A stretch of 64,000 bases of DNA from Corythucha ciliata (taxonomy: Eukaryota > Arthropoda > Insecta > Hemiptera > Tingidae). The notes below the pieces were generated by a model, which was not told the origin of the DNA, searched no databases, and saw nothing but the letters and a program-made list of their open reading frames with translations. The position numbers and the translations under genes are program-made. Every line of letters begins with the position of its first letter. The stretch's first letter is position 1. Below are positions 36,520 through 47,344 of this stretch, piece by piece. Where the stretch lies: NCBI GenBank assembly GCA_038030265.1, contig CM075943.1, positions 13,516,001 through 13,580,000 of the forward strand, in the 5' to 3' direction.

Positions 36520-38430
36520 CGACGTGGCGACAATCGTTTTTATTGATTTTTTTTCTTTACAATCATCCTTCAACCCTTGCGACCAGATTTTTAGTTTTTC
36601 ACAGAAGTATGATATAAAAATCTGTAGTTTATCCCACTGGAAATCAGTGAGCAATGGATGAATCTTCACTTTCGGGTTGATCGACAGTCACTATAGACTT
36701 TCTTGGGTGCCTTTGTCAAAGAGTTGTTGCCGGACAGTGCAGATTAAAAAGAAGCGGATCCGTAGATGCACTCTATTATTTGTAGAACGATCTGACTAGC
36801 TCTTAAATAATTGTGTGTATATAATTTCTTTTGTATTTTTATTAATTTATTTTATTCGTCATAATTATGTCCTCTCTAGTGAGTAGAAAAGTTTATTAAA
36901 CTCGAAACCGAACCTCGACTCCTCCCCAAAAATTTTGAACCGAACGAAACATAGAAAGCGTTTTACCTTCAATTCCGCCGCAGTTTTCATGGCTTTGCGT
37001 TCGTATCAGGTATAATTAGAGGCAATGAGATAATGTACCTGAGTTGAATACAGTTTATTGTGGATAATGCTATTAATTCTTTGAATCGGAAGTAAAATGC
37101 ACTGTCTCTGTATGTATACTATGGAGGGAAACTTGGGTAATACATTTTTTAATGATTCTTTCGCCTATTGTGATATAGTTTGTAAGTGGTAAATCGCGTG
37201 ATTTATATAATAATGTTTAATTAATGGTAATTTTGAATATACAGATGTAATTACATTATTTTAATTTAATTGATATTTTTCATCCTATTGTTTTTCGCGT
37301 GTCTATCCCGCAAGAAGGAATCCACAAGGTGCTAACTAATCGTAAGACAGGCAACACCGGAATAAATTAGTGTAATTCAATAGGGCGTGAGAGTAATAAC
37401 AATAGATAGACACCGCGGAAGAGGGGGCGGGGGGATTAAAGGACCACAAGCTTTAAAAATCCGTTTTTATTTCATGATAGGAGGAGCTCTCTGATAAATT
37501 GTGAAATGCAGGGGTGCCACTCAATTCATGCAGCCATTATTGTCCCGTTTTATCAATTATTATTTGTAAGTAACACATTTTTGACTCGATTTCGAGAAAT
37601 TTCTTGCATTGACCAGAAGGATCTCTCGTTTCAGAAACTATATTCAATTGAGTAGCTTCTGAGCCTTTCGTTAGCGAAGTTCATTGTATACTGTCCAGGA
37701 TGTTGTTTCTTTGGTCTGCATTCGAGCCACGGAGGTCAAAATTGCACGAGGTCTCGCTGCCGGTCTGAATGTCAATAAAGAAATGTTTCTATTGGTCTTC
37801 CAGCGTGCATTGGCGGACCGCAAGAGCATTTAGCGCCCGGGGCGGGACTACCGCGAGTGTCACCCTCTTCCTACCCTAATAGCCAAACCCTTTTCTATCT
37901 GGATAGATATCAAAGATAGAGAAACGCTCTTTTTATTGCTCAGTCTCAGGAAAACTTTGGCTTTCCCTGTCTGTCTTCAATTGGTCGCTCTAGAGTCAAA
38001 AATATCGACTAAAAACCTACAATAACCCACACAATACTGTCATTTTTGGTTAATTCGTTGGGCTTTATGGTTGATACAATCCACACTACTCATCAATTTA
38101 GTGTCACCCGAGGGCAATCATAAACCACGCACTTCTCAAATCAGACAACTTTGAGAAAATGACTGTTAACATTATGAATCGTACGACGCCGCGTACTTAG
38201 GTATCCCGAAGTGGCGAATTTTCATCAGATGATCTAGTTTGAAGCGTTTTGAGGCGTTTTCCTGGTGGCCACGAACTTTCCCGTAGACAGGTACGCCTCT
38301 CTTCCAACCTGATCTAATACAGTATTGCGGGCTGCGTTTAAGCCTTTCAGCCCTTTTTACGATGTATCTACGGGGATGCCTGACCATGGGCGCATCCTTC
38401 TATTTTGGCTGTTTTTATTCGCTCGCGCGC
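36520..38430. other. 3' flank of the CD36-like gene and intergenic sequence
   Basis: AT-rich with no further exons seen. 37806-37850 has CATTGGCGGACC plus a GCCCGGGGCGGG block shared with 22018-22060, a probable DNA-transposon end. Confidence 0.45.
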
Positions 38431-38434
38431 TGTA

Positions 38435-38540
38435 CGGCAGGGGCTTGCCAACCTTTTTTTTCTTATGCGGGCCATTACCACACACTGCTCAGGGGTGGAA
38501 CGTGATATATTTGTGCCCGGGGCAAAATTAGCCATTTGGG
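38435..38540. mobile_element. Two solo hAT-like ends
   Basis: CAGGGGCTTGCCAACCT near 38438 matches the CAGGGGT-NNCCAAC style of hAT termini, and is followed by TTTTCTTATGCGGGCC. CAGGGGTGGAACGTG with GCCCGGGGC lies near 38490. Neither has a visible partner end. Confidence 0.4.
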
Positions 38541-38744
38541 GTTGCCCCTTCACAAGATTTTCACAATATTTCAACAATAAGTAGGCGACGAAGGTGTTTT
38601 GGAACGAGTGATTGAGTTGGACGTTTTGGGATATTTCGGGAGAGGAACTGCACGGTTGAAATAGAGCCAGCAGGGGTAGAGAATCTTTAAGTACCGCGAT
38701 TCTGTTGTAATCCCCTGTGCTGATGAAATGACCATTCTCGACCG

Positions 38745-38905
38745 ATGCAATTTCTTGGCTGGCTATTCGCGCGCTATGATTGGCCAAATTTGACTAATTT
38801 ACGCCCTAAAAATGGATGCAACGACAAATGCGTGCCCTGAAAATAACAATAACTGACAATTCAATAAACGGTGTTCATTGGAGTAAGATTGTGTGTTATT
38901 TCCCC
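38745..38905 (+). repeat. Dispersed repeat, copy 2
   Basis: Homologous to 11945-12110 (see there), about 27 kb away, in the same orientation. It sits 130 bp outside the Copia left LTR. Confidence 0.65.
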
Positions 38906-39029
38906 AAACAAAGGGGTGACACATAGAAACATACATGGCCATATGGATGGTTTATAGATGAACAATGATGAAGGAATGGTGGATATAAAGAGTGGGGGGG
39001 GGATCAAGTGCGTTCTCCGTTCGCACCGT

Positions 39030-39034
39030 TCCCC
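39030..39034. repeat. Copia target site duplication, left (TCCCC)
   Basis: Directly abuts the left LTR and matches TCCCC at 54631-54635 next to the right LTR. Confidence 0.85.
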
Positions 39035-39151
39035 TATTAGAAGCTTTGTCAAGAGCAGAGCGACTTTTTGGTATTATTTATATTTTTGTATTCAGTAAAC
39101 ACAAACAAAAAAACATTTTGTTAAATTAACAGATGATGCCGTCATCCAACA
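39035..39151 (-). repeat. Copia 3' LTR
   Basis: 117 bp, differing from the right LTR only in AAACACAAAC versus AAACATAAAC. The pol stop codon (39142-39144) lies inside this LTR. Confidence 0.95.
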
Positions 39152-40521
39152 CCCCCACTCGGCAATATCTGCTCCAACCCCATCTTTGGGCGGAAGCCTT
39201 CGAATTTTAGCCGAGGAAGTGGCTTCGTCATCGCGTCAGCAACCATTTTTTCACCTTCGCAGTACTCAAACCGGAGTATTCCCTTCGACACTAGGTCTCT
39301 TAAGTGATGGCATTTCACATCAATGTGTTTTGTACGAGCATTTATCTTCTCCGTGTTGGCGAGCTTAATACAACTTTGGTTGTCTTCGTGAATGACCGTT
39401 GCTTCTGTACATTCGTAACCGAAATCCGCAAGTATTTGTCTTAGCCAGAGGACTTCTTGGCTTGCAAAAGACGCTGACACATATTCGGCTTCTGTCGATG
39501 ATAATGCCACTGTGGTTTGCTTTTTGGAAACCCAACTTATCGGGTTGTTCCCAAGAAAGCAAATGAATCCGCTTGTGGATTTCCTGTCGCTATGGTTTCC
39601 TGCCCAGTCAGCATCGACATAGCAGTTGAGAGTCAGATCAGTTTGAGCCTTAATCACGAGCTTCAACCCCATAGTCCTCTTCAAATATTTCATGATTCGC
39701 TTCATGGCTGACAAGTCGACGTTTCGAGGATTACTCGTTCTTCTGCATAGTAGTCCAATAGCATTGGAAATATCTGGGCGAGAGATAGTGGCGATGTAGA
39801 GCAATGCCCCCACTGCTTCCTGGTACTTTTTATTGTCTTTCAACAGACCTTCTTCTCCACCAAAATTAATGTATGCAGGGTCCATGGGAGTAGCACATCC
39901 AGCTGCGTCCGTCATTCCGAATTCTGCCATAATGTTTTCAATTTTTGTCTTTTGATCAATAACAAAACTTCCATCACTCATTCTTTCAATGTGAATTCCA
40001 AGAAAGTGGGAAATTTCTCCGAGATGATTAATTTCAAAATTTTCTTTGAATTGTTCTCCGACAGTCTTAACTTCAATTTCGTTTTCATGTGCAATGAGTA
40101 AATCATCAACATAGGTGAGAACGTACATGAATTTTCCATCAACTAATTTGGAATAAAGACAGGGGTCGGCTAGGCTTCTTTTGAACGACAAATTCACTAA
40201 AGCTTCATCAAGTTTTTCGTTCCATGCTCGAGCAGATTGTTTTAAACCGTAAAGCGACTTATTCAATTTCAAAACTGTATTTCTTTTGTTGGTTTTAGTT
40301 ATGAATCCTTCAGGAATTTTCATATACATATTTTCGCGAAGATCGCCGTTAAGAAAGGCCGTTTTAACGTCGTATTGATGAATAAACATTTTACGGTTAG
40401 CGGCGAAACTCAACAAAATTCTGAAAGTACTTTGCTTCATAACTGGAGCAAAAGTCATGTCATAATCCTCCCCGAATTTTTGAGTGAAGCCTTTCGCAAC
40501 TAGACGTGCTTTGTATTTTGT
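39142..40521 (-). CDS. Copia reverse transcriptase and RNase H (segment 4 of 4)
   Basis: Resumes at KYKARLVAKGF. RT motifs: YDVKTAFLNGDL, SLYGLKQSARAW, and the catalytic box TYVDDLLIA. RNase H motifs: NCYVDADWAGNHSDRKSTSG, SSTEAEY and KHIDVKCHHLRD. It ends PSGGVG and stops inside the 3' LTR. No frameshift or stop occurs, so apart from the insertions this copy looks coding-competent. Confidence 0.95.
   Translation of the reverse strand, partial: TKYKARLVAKGFTQKFGEDYDMTFAPVMKQSTFRILLSFAANRKMFIHQYDVKTAFLNGDLRENMYMKIPEGFITKTNKRNTVLKLNKSLYGLKQSARAWNEKLDEALVNLSFKRSLADPCLYSKLVDGKFMYVLTYVDDLLIAHENEIEVKTVGEQFKENFEINHLGEISHFLGIHIERMSDGSFVIDQKTKIENIMAEFGMTDAAGCATPMDPAYINFGGEEGLLKDNKKYQEAVGALLYIATISRPDISNAIGLLCRRTSNPRNVDLSAMKRIMKYLKRTMGLKLVIKAQTDLTLNCYVDADWAGNHSDRKSTSGFICFLGNNPISWVSKKQTTVALSSTEAEYVSASFASQEVLWLRQILADFGYECTEATVIHEDNQSCIKLANTEKINARTKHIDVKCHHLRDLVSKGILRFEYCEGEKMVADAMTKPLPRLKFEGFRPKMGLEQILPSGGVG
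39152..39162 (-). promoter_or_regulatory. Copia polypurine tract
   Basis: CCGAGTGGGGG on the minus strand lies directly before the 3' LTR, where plus-strand DNA priming is expected. It also codes for the last residues of pol. Confidence 0.75.
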
Positions 40522-40522
40522 T

Positions 40523-41397
40523 ATAGTCCAGGAGCAGGTTCGAAAATCGTGCACTTTTGAGTCGAGCTTTCAAACTTTGCAGGCGTGTTCTAGATGGCTG
40601 ATGAGTTGATTTTAAGATTGAAGGCAATCGCGACATCGCATAGGACAGCTGTTATTCAAGATAGCCGTTGGAAATATTGGTATTTCCGCCGTTTCAGCGC
40701 TTTTTTCAAACTCTTTCAGGGTTGAAGCACTGTTAAGTACTACATTAGACAGCTCTGAGTTCGAAAACAACCACTGGAGCGATCAATTAATCCCGCACGT
40801 GGATCATGCAGCAGCTTCTTTTACGCATCTTTACATAAAAAAACGATTTTCCATGCTCGCCGAATTTGGATACTAAGGGCATCTCTTTCAAGTCCATTGC
40901 ATTCCACCCTTGTCCTAGGGTGTCTACAGCTGAAATTTCGCCTCAAACCCCAAATCGCCACCTAGCTGGTGGAGCTACAAATGTATTCTATGCCCCGTGT
41001 TCAACTCCCTTTCAAGGGCTGAGGATCCCCGATTTGCGCAAATTTTTTCATGAACGTGTCTCTCACATATGAGGGCGTAATTTGTGATTCAGAGCCGATC
41101 CATAAAACCAATATGGCGGTCGTAATTCGAGCTGATTTCCAATAATTACAATATTTCATACGTTTCCGACCTATTTCTCGCTCGCGACTAGCGTAAATAA
41201 GTGTCTCCAGCCAAAAATTGTCGTCATCGGGCTTCAAGTAAAACTACTTTATGTGCAATATTGAATTTTTAACGAAAGAATCGAAATATTTATGCATGAC
41301 TAATTCAGAAATAATTTGAGCAAGGATTTGGCTTTTCCAAGGGGGCATTTGCATCCTAGTTAGAATACCCCCCCCCAACTCTATCACCGTCATGCGC
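40523..41397 (+). repeat. Left long terminal inverted repeat
   Basis: Pairs with 42471-43357. Shared text includes GCAAATCGGGGATCCTCAGC in inverse and TCGAGCTTTCAAACTTTGCA. A poly-C stretch near 41369 pairs with poly-G near 42493. Confidence 0.85.
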
Positions 41398-41869
41398 ACT
41401 TTTCCACGTTTTCCAACAGACGTGTATACGGAACCTCATTGAAATATAGAAAAGGATGCACAATTTTTATAATCATATTAAAAACGTTTTAAATTTAACC
41501 ATTGAAAAATGTCAATAAAGTAATAATTTCAAAATCTGGCTCCCTAAAATGCCGGATACGTTTAGAAACTCTCATTAGGTAACGTTATTAAGCTATTTGA
41601 AGAGCCGTGATCTTAAATTTACCATCGATTCTTAAAATTACAGCGGTACTGGTATTTCGCTGTTTCAACACCCATCCGAAGATTGTGAAGGTTCAGCATA
41701 GCAAGGGCAGATCCGAGACCTCTCTCAGAGGGGGGGGGGGATTCGACACGTTCTCCCCACAAGTACAACCCCAAAACCTGCCCACCACTCCCCTCCCCTA
41801 TGTTTTGTGAGATTTTCCAAGATCGGGGGGGGGGGGGTTCCTGCTGCCCCCCCCCCTGGAACCACCTAC

Positions 41870-42426
41870 ACATCACAGCCTTTAAAGCAGGTGCAAAAAA
41901 CAGGGAACAAGCTAGAAGCTCTGCTGAGTTCCTGGACTGAGGTTCACACTGTTCTTGCTCAGAAAGTAGCACCACATATCCCAACATTTCACGGTCTTGA
42001 ACAGATCTGGAATCGCCATAAAAATTTCATGGAGTATCAGCGTGATTGGAAACGGCTTTGCAAAAGAAGACGAGTAGTGTCAACATGTTTCTCAGGTAAG
42101 CAAAACTGAATCAGAAATCGACATCAGTGCACAGCGTGGAGTTTCCTGGGCTGCCCATCATGCAAATAATGTAGTTATAGAAGGGCTTAATTCACCAATG
42201 ACCACGTCCACAGCACTGCTTCCTCTCTCACGCCATGATAATTATTCGAAAATCTATCGACGTGTTGAATCCGGGGCAGACTCCAGTTATAACTTTCGAT
42301 TACCCTCTGTTCAAAATCGCCAAAGATATTCATTGGAATTCGCCAGAACCCTACGGTGAGGACAAGATTGTGGTTATGCTGGGTGGACTAGCACACATTA
42401 AGATGGTCCCTACTGAAAACACTTGA
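41870..42426 (+). pseudogene. Decayed transposon-borne coding region
   Basis: Two open pieces in different frames (within 41807-42109 and 42235-42426) look like one broken protein. It contains HIPTFHGLEQIWNRHKNFMEY, then DVLNPGQTPVITFDYPLF and YGEDKIVVMLGGL. From memory, the second motif recalls a widespread uncharacterised, transposon-associated protein family in invertebrates ('GQTPV-TFDQPLYALAK' and 'MFGGLHIEM'). No catalytic residues can be named. Frameshifts near 42110-42235 make it non-functional. Confidence 0.45.
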
Positions 42427-42470
42427 CGATATGATCCTGATGCGCAATGTCATGGAAATTCCAACAAAAA

Positions 42471-43357
42471 GCGCATGACAATGATAGAGTTGGGGGGGGG
42501 TATTCTAACTAGGATGCAAATGCCCCCTTGAAAAAGCCAAATGCTTACTCAAATTATTTCTGAATTAGTCATGCATAAATATTTCGATTCTTTCGTTAAA
42601 AATTCAATATTTTACGTGAAGGAGTTTTACTTGAAGTCCGATGACGACAATTTTTGGCTGGAGACACTTATTTACGCTAGTCGCGCGCGAGAAATAGGTC
42701 GGAAACGTATGAAATATTGTAATTATTGGAAATCAGCTCGAATTACGGCCGCCATATTGGTTTTATGGATCGGCTCTGAACCACAAATTACGCCCTCATA
42801 TGTGAGAGACCCGTTCATGAAAAAATCTTGCGCAAATCGGGGATCCTCAGCCCTTGAAAGGGAGTTGAACACGGGGCACAGAATACATTTGTAGCTCCAC
42901 CAGCTGGGGGGCGATTTGGGGTTTGAGGCGAAATTTCAGTTGCAGAGACCCTAGGACAACGGCGGAATGCAATGGACTTGAAAGAGATGCCCTTAGTATC
43001 CAAATTTGGCGAGCACGGAAAATCATTTTTTTATGTAAAGACGCGTAAAAGAAGCTGCTGCATGATCCACGTGCGGTATTAATTGATCGCTCCAATGATT
43101 GTTTTCGAACTCAGGGCAGTGTAATGTAGTTCTTAACAGCGCTTCAACCCGGAATGAGTGTGAAAAAAGCGCTGAAACGGCGGAAATACTAAAATATTCA
43201 ACGGCTATCTTGAATAACAGCCGTCCTATGCGATGGCGCGATTGCCTCCAATCTTAAAATCAACTCATCAGCCATCTAGAACACACCTGCAAAGTTTGAA
43301 AGCTCGACTCAAAAGTGCACGATTATGCTATTTTTCTTGAATCTGCTCCTGGACTAT
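42471..43357 (-). repeat. Right long terminal inverted repeat
   Basis: Reverse complement of the left arm with scattered changes. ORFs inside the two arms (for example 41001-41237 and 42541-42894) are mirror copies of one frame, not genes. Confidence 0.85.
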
Positions 43358-44332
43358 TATATTTCCCATAGCATCGAATTTCTTTTTGAATACCCATTTT
43401 GAAGATATAGGCTTCTTTCCATGTGGTAACTCGACTTTATTCCACGTCCCTTTCTGTCTGATCGACGATAGTTCATCTTGCACGGCGTGCAACCAGCGTT
43501 CACGCTCTTCTTTAGGTAGCCGAAGCATGCCTCCCCATGAACTTGGCTCCGTTGTTGAATTAGCTCGGTCTGATTCTGAAGACAAATAGGCCCATCTTTT
43601 CGGAGGAATCCCTTTATTTTGTCTACTGGATGTTCGTCGTGTTTCCACGATTTCGCCTTGAACAGTGTCTGTGTTTATTTCTTGTTCTTGAAGTGTGTTT
43701 TCTTCCGGACGTGTATATTCATCTTGTTCAATTCGTCGTGTTTCCACGATTTCTCTTTGACCAGTGTCTGTGTTTACTTCTTCAAGTGTGTTTTCTTCTG
43801 GGCGTGCATGTCCATCTTGTTCGTCCCGTTCTCTGCATGAATTGATTTGTTTCTTATCGTCAAGCCTTCTTGTTATGATGATGTTTTCCGAGTTAATGTA
43901 TTTTCCTTTGTCGTTTGACGCTTGTGTTGCTGTGATGGGAGACTCGTTATGACATGTGGGGTGTGATGTTCTGATGCATTGTTCTGGGGATTCAAAGAAT
44001 TCTACTGTTCTACTTATTGTTATTTTGTCAGTGGTGGGATCCAAAATTCGATAAGCTGTACGATTCGTAGAATCACCGACCATGATACCTCTGCGTGCTC
44101 TTGCGTCCCACTTTGTCCGTTTTTCTTTCGGTATATAAAAGTAGGCTTCGCATCCGAATATTTTCAAGTTGTCATAATTTGGCTTGTATCCTTCCCAGAA
44201 TTCAAAAGGTGTTTTTAAAGTAGATTTTGTGGGCGAAATATTCAACAAATAATTTGAAGTCATGATGGCTTCTCCCCAGTACTTGTTCGGCAAGTTGGCG
44301 TCAAAAAGCATTGTCCGGGCCATTTCACAGAG
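43358..44332 (-). CDS. Copia integrase C-part to start of RT (segment 3 of 4)
   Basis: Contains EMARTMLFDANLP, KIFGCEAY and GYKPNYDNL typical of the integrase C-region. A charged linker with two internal near-repeats follows (about 43640-43830: a QGEIVETRR / QREIVETRR unit with PEENTL). Then comes the RT N-terminus, with HGKKPISSKWVFKKKFDAMGN. It is broken by the palindromic element. Confidence 0.93.
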
Positions 44333-44334
44333 TA

Positions 44335-44954
44335 CAGTGGACTCCGCTTAATTGGGACACGTCGGGGAAATCCATTCTTGTCCCGATTAAGCGGAGGTCC
44401 CAATTAAGCGGAGTTCCCTGAAATGCGCTGTAAATTTCGTTGTTCCTAATATAAAAAAAGAGTGGTTTTTAGTGATTTTCCAGTCTACTTTACGGTGCGC
44501 AAAATTAAAGGACAAAAAATATGTACACAATAAGGAATCCATATAAAGGAAGGACAAGGCATACACTTCTCTCTTACACACTGACCAAGTTGCTTGCGAG
44601 GAGGTAGTGATCGAGAAGAAGACAGACCCAAAAAATGCAATAACAAGCAAAAATTTTTTGCCACGCGATCATTGAAGTGGTCGGCGCGGGTCACAAAAAG
44701 AAACATAGGGGGAAACTTTTTCGGCTAGCTGTGCTAGCACCTTTTTTCTCCCTTCGAAAGAGGAAAAAGGATAGTCTACTAGATTTTTTTTTTTTTTTTC
44801 TTTCGACAAGTTTGTCCCGATTAAAGGATGTTTCGTCCCATTTAAACGGAGTAAATTTACACAGTTATCCCTAGTTTGATTCCGTTCCAGTGAAACTGTC
44901 CCAATTAAGCGGTTGTCCCAATAATCCGGTGTCCCAAATAAGCGGAGTCCACTG
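44335..44954. mobile_element. Pogo-like (Tc1/mariner) non-autonomous element in Copia integrase
   Basis: Terminal inverted repeats begin CAGTGGACTCCGCTTA on both sides and match over about 25 bp with one mismatch. TA duplications flank it at 44333-44334 and 44955-44956. Subterminal copies of CCGCTTAATTGGGAC recur several times at both ends, as expected for transposase binding sites. At 620 bp it has no transposase frame. The Copia frame is intact across it once it is removed with one TA. Confidence 0.88.
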
Positions 44955-45817
44955 TATTCTGTTCTTTCTTTCAGAAACTCCATTCTGTGATGGGCAGTAT
45001 GGGACAGTAGGTTGAAAGGTGATGCCATTATCTTTGAGGATCCTCTGAGTCTTTTCGGAAATATATTCCCCTCCGTTGTCCGATCTAAACGCTTTTGGGA
45101 TCTTGTCGAATTTATTTGTCACGAGAGCTATGAAGTATTCAAGTTTTTCCGGGACTTCACTCTTATCACGAAGTAGATAAATAGTCGTGAATCTGGAGTA
45201 GTCGTCAGTGAAAGTCAAAAAATATCGTTTTCTTCCTGGGGTTTCAGTTTTCATCGGGCCGCATAAATCCGAATGAATCAAATCCAAGAGGGAGGCCGCT
45301 CTATATTCAGAGGATTTGGAGAACGATTTTTCTTTTAGCTTTCCTTTAATACAACTGACGCATCTTTTAATTTGGTTGCATTGCCTTATATTGATGCCCG
45401 AGACTAATTTTTCCTTTACAGCTCTTCTGACAGCTGCTGGATCTCGATGTCCAAGTCTTCTGTGCCAAGTATGAATGCAATTGTAACATGAACGAAGAAC
45501 TGAATTTATTGTTTCATTGTGAATACATAATTTGTACAAAGTGCCGTCAGTGTGGGCCTTCGCAACGACTTTGGTTCCGTGTTTTACCAAACAGTAGTTA
45601 CGATTAAATATAACTTGACAGCCGGCGTCTGTCATCTTTTTCACTGATACTAAGTTATTCTCCAATTCCGGGACAAAATAAACATCTTTCAATAATATTT
45701 TTAGTGATTTGAATTTTGAAATTTTGATTTTTAATTTTGCATCACCTATTACCTCGTAATTCATGAATTGGCCGTTTGCTACTGTGATTATATCAGGCGA
45801 GATTGTTCGGTAATTCG
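44955..45817 (-). CDS. Copia protease end and integrase (segment 2 of 4)
   Basis: Picks up the frame after the TTAA insertion. Contains ITVANGQ of protease, the integrase zinc-binding HTWHRRLGH with CVSCIKGK, and catalytic residues in DLIHSDLCGPM, FRSDNGGEY and SERKNR (the D,D-35-E triad). It is interrupted at a TA by the pogo-like element. The open frame continues a little into both neighbours by chance (44871-45983). Confidence 0.93.
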
Positions 45818-46394
45818 TTAAGGCTGTTGACGGTGAAGCTTTGAAAATCACCCTGAGACAAGAGATGGCGCTGTACATCGCGGGGAAAAAATTAAAATGG
45901 GAAATTTTAGTATGAAAACTATACACCAGAATTCGTTTTCCTAACTTCTTACTTGAAGCCCTGGTATTTGAACATTTTCGCATCTAGGTATCTTTATGAG
46001 TCAGAAGTCAGAACGGTCAGAAGAAGTGCCCTTGACCCCGCGAGAAGTGTGATCTGATAATGATAATGCCTCAGCCAGTGTCTAGTGATGCTCTAATTGA
46101 AATCAGAAACGTACCAATTTCACTTCAAGTTGTAGTGTATACGAAATAGGAGTGCAATAAATAAGATGACATTATTATTGTGTCAGTCATTTTCCCGAGA
46201 TATAGATTTTAGGCGAAAGCATAACGCCTGGAAAACAAGCCCAAAGAAACGATCAAGTTGCCGTCAGAAAGAATTATTTTTCTTTGACTGAGTACACGTC
46301 GGAAAATTAGGCTGTCATACCAAACCTGATAATTTTTACGGTAGATAATAATTATTGACAAATTTATTGAACGCTATAACGCCCTTAATTATTT

Positions 46395-46464
46395 TTAATA
46401 TAAGCTCAGGACTCAATCGACATGTTTTGCCCTTCATGTCGATTGAGTCCTGAGCTTATATTAA
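46395..46464. repeat. Perfect 30-bp-stem hairpin
   Basis: 46395-46424 is the exact reverse complement of 46435-46464, with a 10-nt loop TTTTGCCCTT. Outer AATTATT words extend the symmetry imperfectly. The direct word AATAATTATTGAC occurs at about 46347 and again just after the stem. Confidence 0.9.
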
Positions 46465-47344
46465 TAATTATTGACTATTCGACAATTGTACTGTTTCTAC
46501 CGATAAATTCGAAATTTGGGCAGTATACGTCGAATTAGCTAGCGCTGTCAGTGCTTTGGATAATGACTGTAAAAATGACTATTGATCAAAACTATCCCTT
46601 GAAACTACGATTACGATTCATCATTTCTAGACTGTGAATGGAAAACTTGCATGAATGCCCGATTTGGGGGAAAAGTATACCGGTGAATTGACACATGCGG
46701 ACAAGGATATTAACAGTAGTTCCTGACCGATTGGTGCTTCTGGTGATTTTTAAATAAATTTCAAAGTTCTTCACGAGGGGATGGATGGTACGAGGGAAAA
46801 ATGACGTCAACGTGCAGTTTTGAAGCATTTGAGGAAACTCTAAAATGTTTTGTTTACAACTAACAAGAAAAATTAAACCCCAGAAAACGCGTATTCCCCC
46901 CTCTTCCAAACACCATCCATTTCATTAACTACCCTTTGACGCAATCAAACCCCCACTCAAAATTTTTAAAAATTCGCCTAAAAAAACCCTTGATTGATTT
47001 CAATGTTTAATGTGGGCAATTGTCTTGTTGAAGCGCCCTCTTCAAGAAACACCAGTGATTGAAAAATGTGCAAGTTCCCCATTTATGATTTATCGGCAGA
47101 AGAATATGTATGCGCAGATAACTACGACTTTCACGCCAAGTCGTGAGAAAAGAGGTCTGTCTCTTTGCTGCACTCTAGAAAAACACATGATTTGATTGAT
47201 GTGAGACCTATATACCGGGTGTACTTAGTCCACGTGGCACAAATAAAGCAGGTGATTCTAGACCATATTTACGTCAAAAAATGACCAAATATACCATGGT
47301 CCGAATATCAACCGTTTCCGACAAAAACGCACTTTTCCGCTTTT

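Larger units (their letters stand above)
40523..43357. mobile_element. Palindromic DNA transposon with about 0.88-kb terminal inverted repeats, inserted in Copia RT
   Basis: Termini ATAGTCCAGGAGCAG and CTGCTCCTGGACTAT are exact inverses. The inverted arms run 40523-41397 and 42471-43357, with small indels. The Copia frame is continuous once the element plus one duplicated A is removed; the target site is TATA-like, so the true duplication (A, TA or TATA) is ambiguous. The centre has a decayed coding region (41870-42426). The superfamily is uncertain. Confidence 0.85.

Noticed and set aside
47210..47240. Tc1/mariner left end at CCGGGTGTACTTAGTCC
   Set aside because: No matching inverted end or TA-bounded partner could be found nearby.
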